DNA of 64,000 nt, taken from NCBI GenBank assembly GCA_900318085.1, contig ONJF01000002.1, positions 186,001 through 250,000 on the forward strand, given 5' to 3'. This document shows positions 62,833 through 64,000 of the stretch, piece by piece. Origin of the DNA: an uncultured Bacteroidales bacterium. GTDB lineage: Bacteria; Bacteroidota; Bacteroidia; Bacteroidales; F082. Position 1 is the first letter of the stretch, and each line of letters opens with the position of its first letter. The notes beneath the pieces were generated by a model. The model had not been told where the DNA came from. It was given only the letters and a program-made list of their open reading frames with translations, and did no database searches. Both the position numbers and the translations under genes were made by a program.

Positions 62833-63843
62833 ATGAAAAACTATTTGAAAATCGCAGCATTCATCCTCATGGTTGGCCTGATGGCCTCATGCGACGATGG
62901 AGCGAGATCCAACCGCAAAGACCGTTCGGTGGGTGGTACCTCCGAGATTCTGGTCGTCACCCAAAACCCCGATCAGTGGGACGGCCGCATCGGCGACTCG
63001 ATCCGTCACTTCTTCCTCGACTACCAATATGGGCTGCCGCAGCCCGAGTCGCGCAATGAGTTGGCCCACGTCACCACGCAGGGCTTCTCCGACATGTTCA
63101 AAAAGCACAAGTGTATTCTCGAAGTCGAGATCAATCCGAACCTCGAGAAGGCCATGGCCGAGACCTCGGAGAACGCTGTGGCTGCACCGCAGCGCTATGT
63201 GAAGATTAGCGCGCCCAGCATCACCGCCTGGGTCGAGTATTTCGACCGCAACAAGGAGGTATACAAACAGTGGTACGACAAGGTGGAGCGCGAGCGCATC
63301 CTCAACTTCTTCCGTCCCGATGTCGATGCCGACATTGTCAATGCCATCGTCAAGAAGTTCGGCTTCAAGCTCACCGTGCCGCAGGGTTTCTATATCGCCA
63401 AGAATGAGCCCAACTTTATGTGGCTCCGCAAGGAACTCGAGAAATCGAGCGCCGACATCGTCATCTACCAGATGCCTTACAAAGACACGCTCCAGTTTGA
63501 GACGCCCAGCCTCGTGGCCATGCGCAACATGATGGAGGGACAATACATCCCTGGTCCGTCGGAAGGCTCGTTCATGGGTACCGAGACGGAGTTTGTGCCG
63601 CCTTTGGTGACCACCGTGAAGGACTATCCTGCTGGTTATGCCAAGGAGATGCGCGGCATGTGGAAGGTGGAGAATGACTACATGGGTGGTCCCTTCGTGG
63701 CCTACACCTTCGCCGACAGTCGCACGGGTAATCTCGTCACAGTGGAAGGCTTTTACTACGAGCCCAACCAGAAGAAACGCACGCCGTTGCTCCAGCTCGA
63801 GTCCATCGCCTACAGCCTGAAGTTCGTGGAACCTGAAGAATAA
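62833..63843 (+). CDS. DUF4837 family lipoprotein
   Basis: A 336-residue lipoprotein with signal MKNYLKIAAFILMVGLMASC, lipidated Cys before DDG. DUF4837 features are GGTSEILVVTQNPDQWDG, GDSIRHFFLDYQYGLPQPES, VPQGFYIAKNEPNFMWLRKE and MRGMWKVENDYMGGPFVAY. The family is widespread in Bacteroidota and uncharacterised; an outer-membrane or periplasmic location is expected. It stands between a cell-wall enzyme and a membrane-protein gene, but no link is shown. Confidence 0.92.
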   Translation: MKNYLKIAAFILMVGLMASCDDGARSNRKDRSVGGTSEILVVTQNPDQWDGRIGDSIRHFFLDYQYGLPQPESRNELAHVTTQGFSDMFKKHKCILEVEINPNLEKAMAETSENAVAAPQRYVKISAPSITAWVEYFDRNKEVYKQWYDKVERERILNFFRPDVDADIVNAIVKKFGFKLTVPQGFYIAKNEPNFMWLRKELEKSSADIVIYQMPYKDTLQFETPSLVAMRNMMEGQYIPGPSEGSFMGTETEFVPPLVTTVKDYPAGYAKEMRGMWKVENDYMGGPFVAYTFADSRTGNLVTVEGFYYEPNQKKRTPLLQLESIAYSLKFVEPEE

Positions 63844-63855
63844 AAGGGTCTCGCC

Positions 63856-64000
63856 TCAATTTTTAATCCTTGCCTGCCCCTTCTTCCAACAACACCATAC
63901 GATGAGCGCCACCGTGACAACGGCACTGGCAATGAGAACCCATGTGTTTTGCGCTTCACCGAAATGGTCGACATCGACATTGATGATACCCTTGTGGTTG
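63856..64000 (-). CDS. C-terminal end of a membrane protein (partial), possibly CorA-like
   Basis: The last 47 codons of a minus-strand gene cut by the right edge. The visible end is NHKGIINVDVDHFGEAQN, one transmembrane segment TWVLIASAVVTVALIVWCCW and a basic tail KKGQARIKN with stop at 63858-63856. The layout (short outer loop, last helix, basic end) resembles CorA-type magnesium transporters, but the GMN motif would lie outside the window, so this is a guess. Confidence 0.6.
   Translation of the reverse strand, partial: NHKGIINVDVDHFGEAQNTWVLIASAVVTVALIVWCCWKKGQARIKN

Overview
The window looks like a chromosome segment of a member of the Bacteroidales (Bacteroidota), probably an uncultured, T9SS-bearing lineage outside Bacteroidaceae. 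Three things point there. Many genes are preceded by the Bacteroidota -7 promoter element TAnnTTTG. There are several secreted proteins with C-terminal type IX secretion (T9SS) sorting domains, plus a T9SS plug protein. Family content is also typical: ORF6N, DUF4837, DUF5103, the gingipain-type DUF2436, large purL and a DAHP synthase-chorismate mutase fusion. All function calls come from reading the sequence; no database search was run.

Layout. 1-2.6 kb: end of ruvB, an opposing ORF6N gene, a structured RNA leader with a small secreted protein, and a DUF4160/DUF2442-type pair. 2.6-5.7 kb: leuS, which carries an apparent DUF559/Vsr-like nuclease domain inserted in the synthetase body and is broken by an inferred ~53-bp deletion at the KMSKS loop. 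5.8-9 kb: a two-gene ABC exporter and a GH29 fucosidase, all on the minus strand. 9.2-15 kb: a complete tripartite RND efflux operon. 15-15.8 kb: a zeta-toxin-like kinase with a small overlapping partner. 16-21.1 kb: a surface operon (lipoprotein, M1 peptidase with T9SS signal, two paralogous lipoproteins flanking a T9SS repeat protein) ended by a strong terminator. 21.2-25.8 kb (minus strand): histidine kinase, rpoN and asnS. 25.9-27.6 kb: a REP-associated (RAYT/IS200-like) transposase followed by a large palindromic element that forms part of the 5' end of the DAHP synthase gene. 27.8-28.6 kb: two small lipoproteins. 28.9-38.4 kb: a three-gene outer-membrane locus (TonB-dependent receptor, 1505-residue exported protein, PorV-like barrel). 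38.4-45.8 kb: greA, a HIT protein, the T9SS plug protein, priA and an outer-membrane beta-barrel receptor. 45.9-53.8 kb (minus strand): a 2636-residue modular adhesin with gingipain/HagA-like domains and a T9SS tail. 54.2-64 kb: purL, an Ig-like lipoprotein, a ybaK-type deacylase with a GNAT gene, an AI-2E family permease, a LysM lytic transglycosylase, a DUF4837 lipoprotein, and the end of a membrane protein.

How the parts fit. The dominant theme is the cell surface: T9SS cargo (at least four proteins), T9SS accessory proteins (plug and PorV-like), TonB-type receptors and lipoproteins, mixed with housekeeping genes. The second theme is intergenic palindromes: at least six different hairpin elements sit between genes, and a RAYT is present that could mobilise such elements. 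The most unusual single observations are the nuclease-like insertion in LeuRS and its KMSKS-loop deletion, the RAYT/palindrome remodelling of the DAHP synthase start, the receptor/exported protein/PorV-like locus, the structured RNA at about 1.0-1.28 kb, and the zeta-toxin pair.
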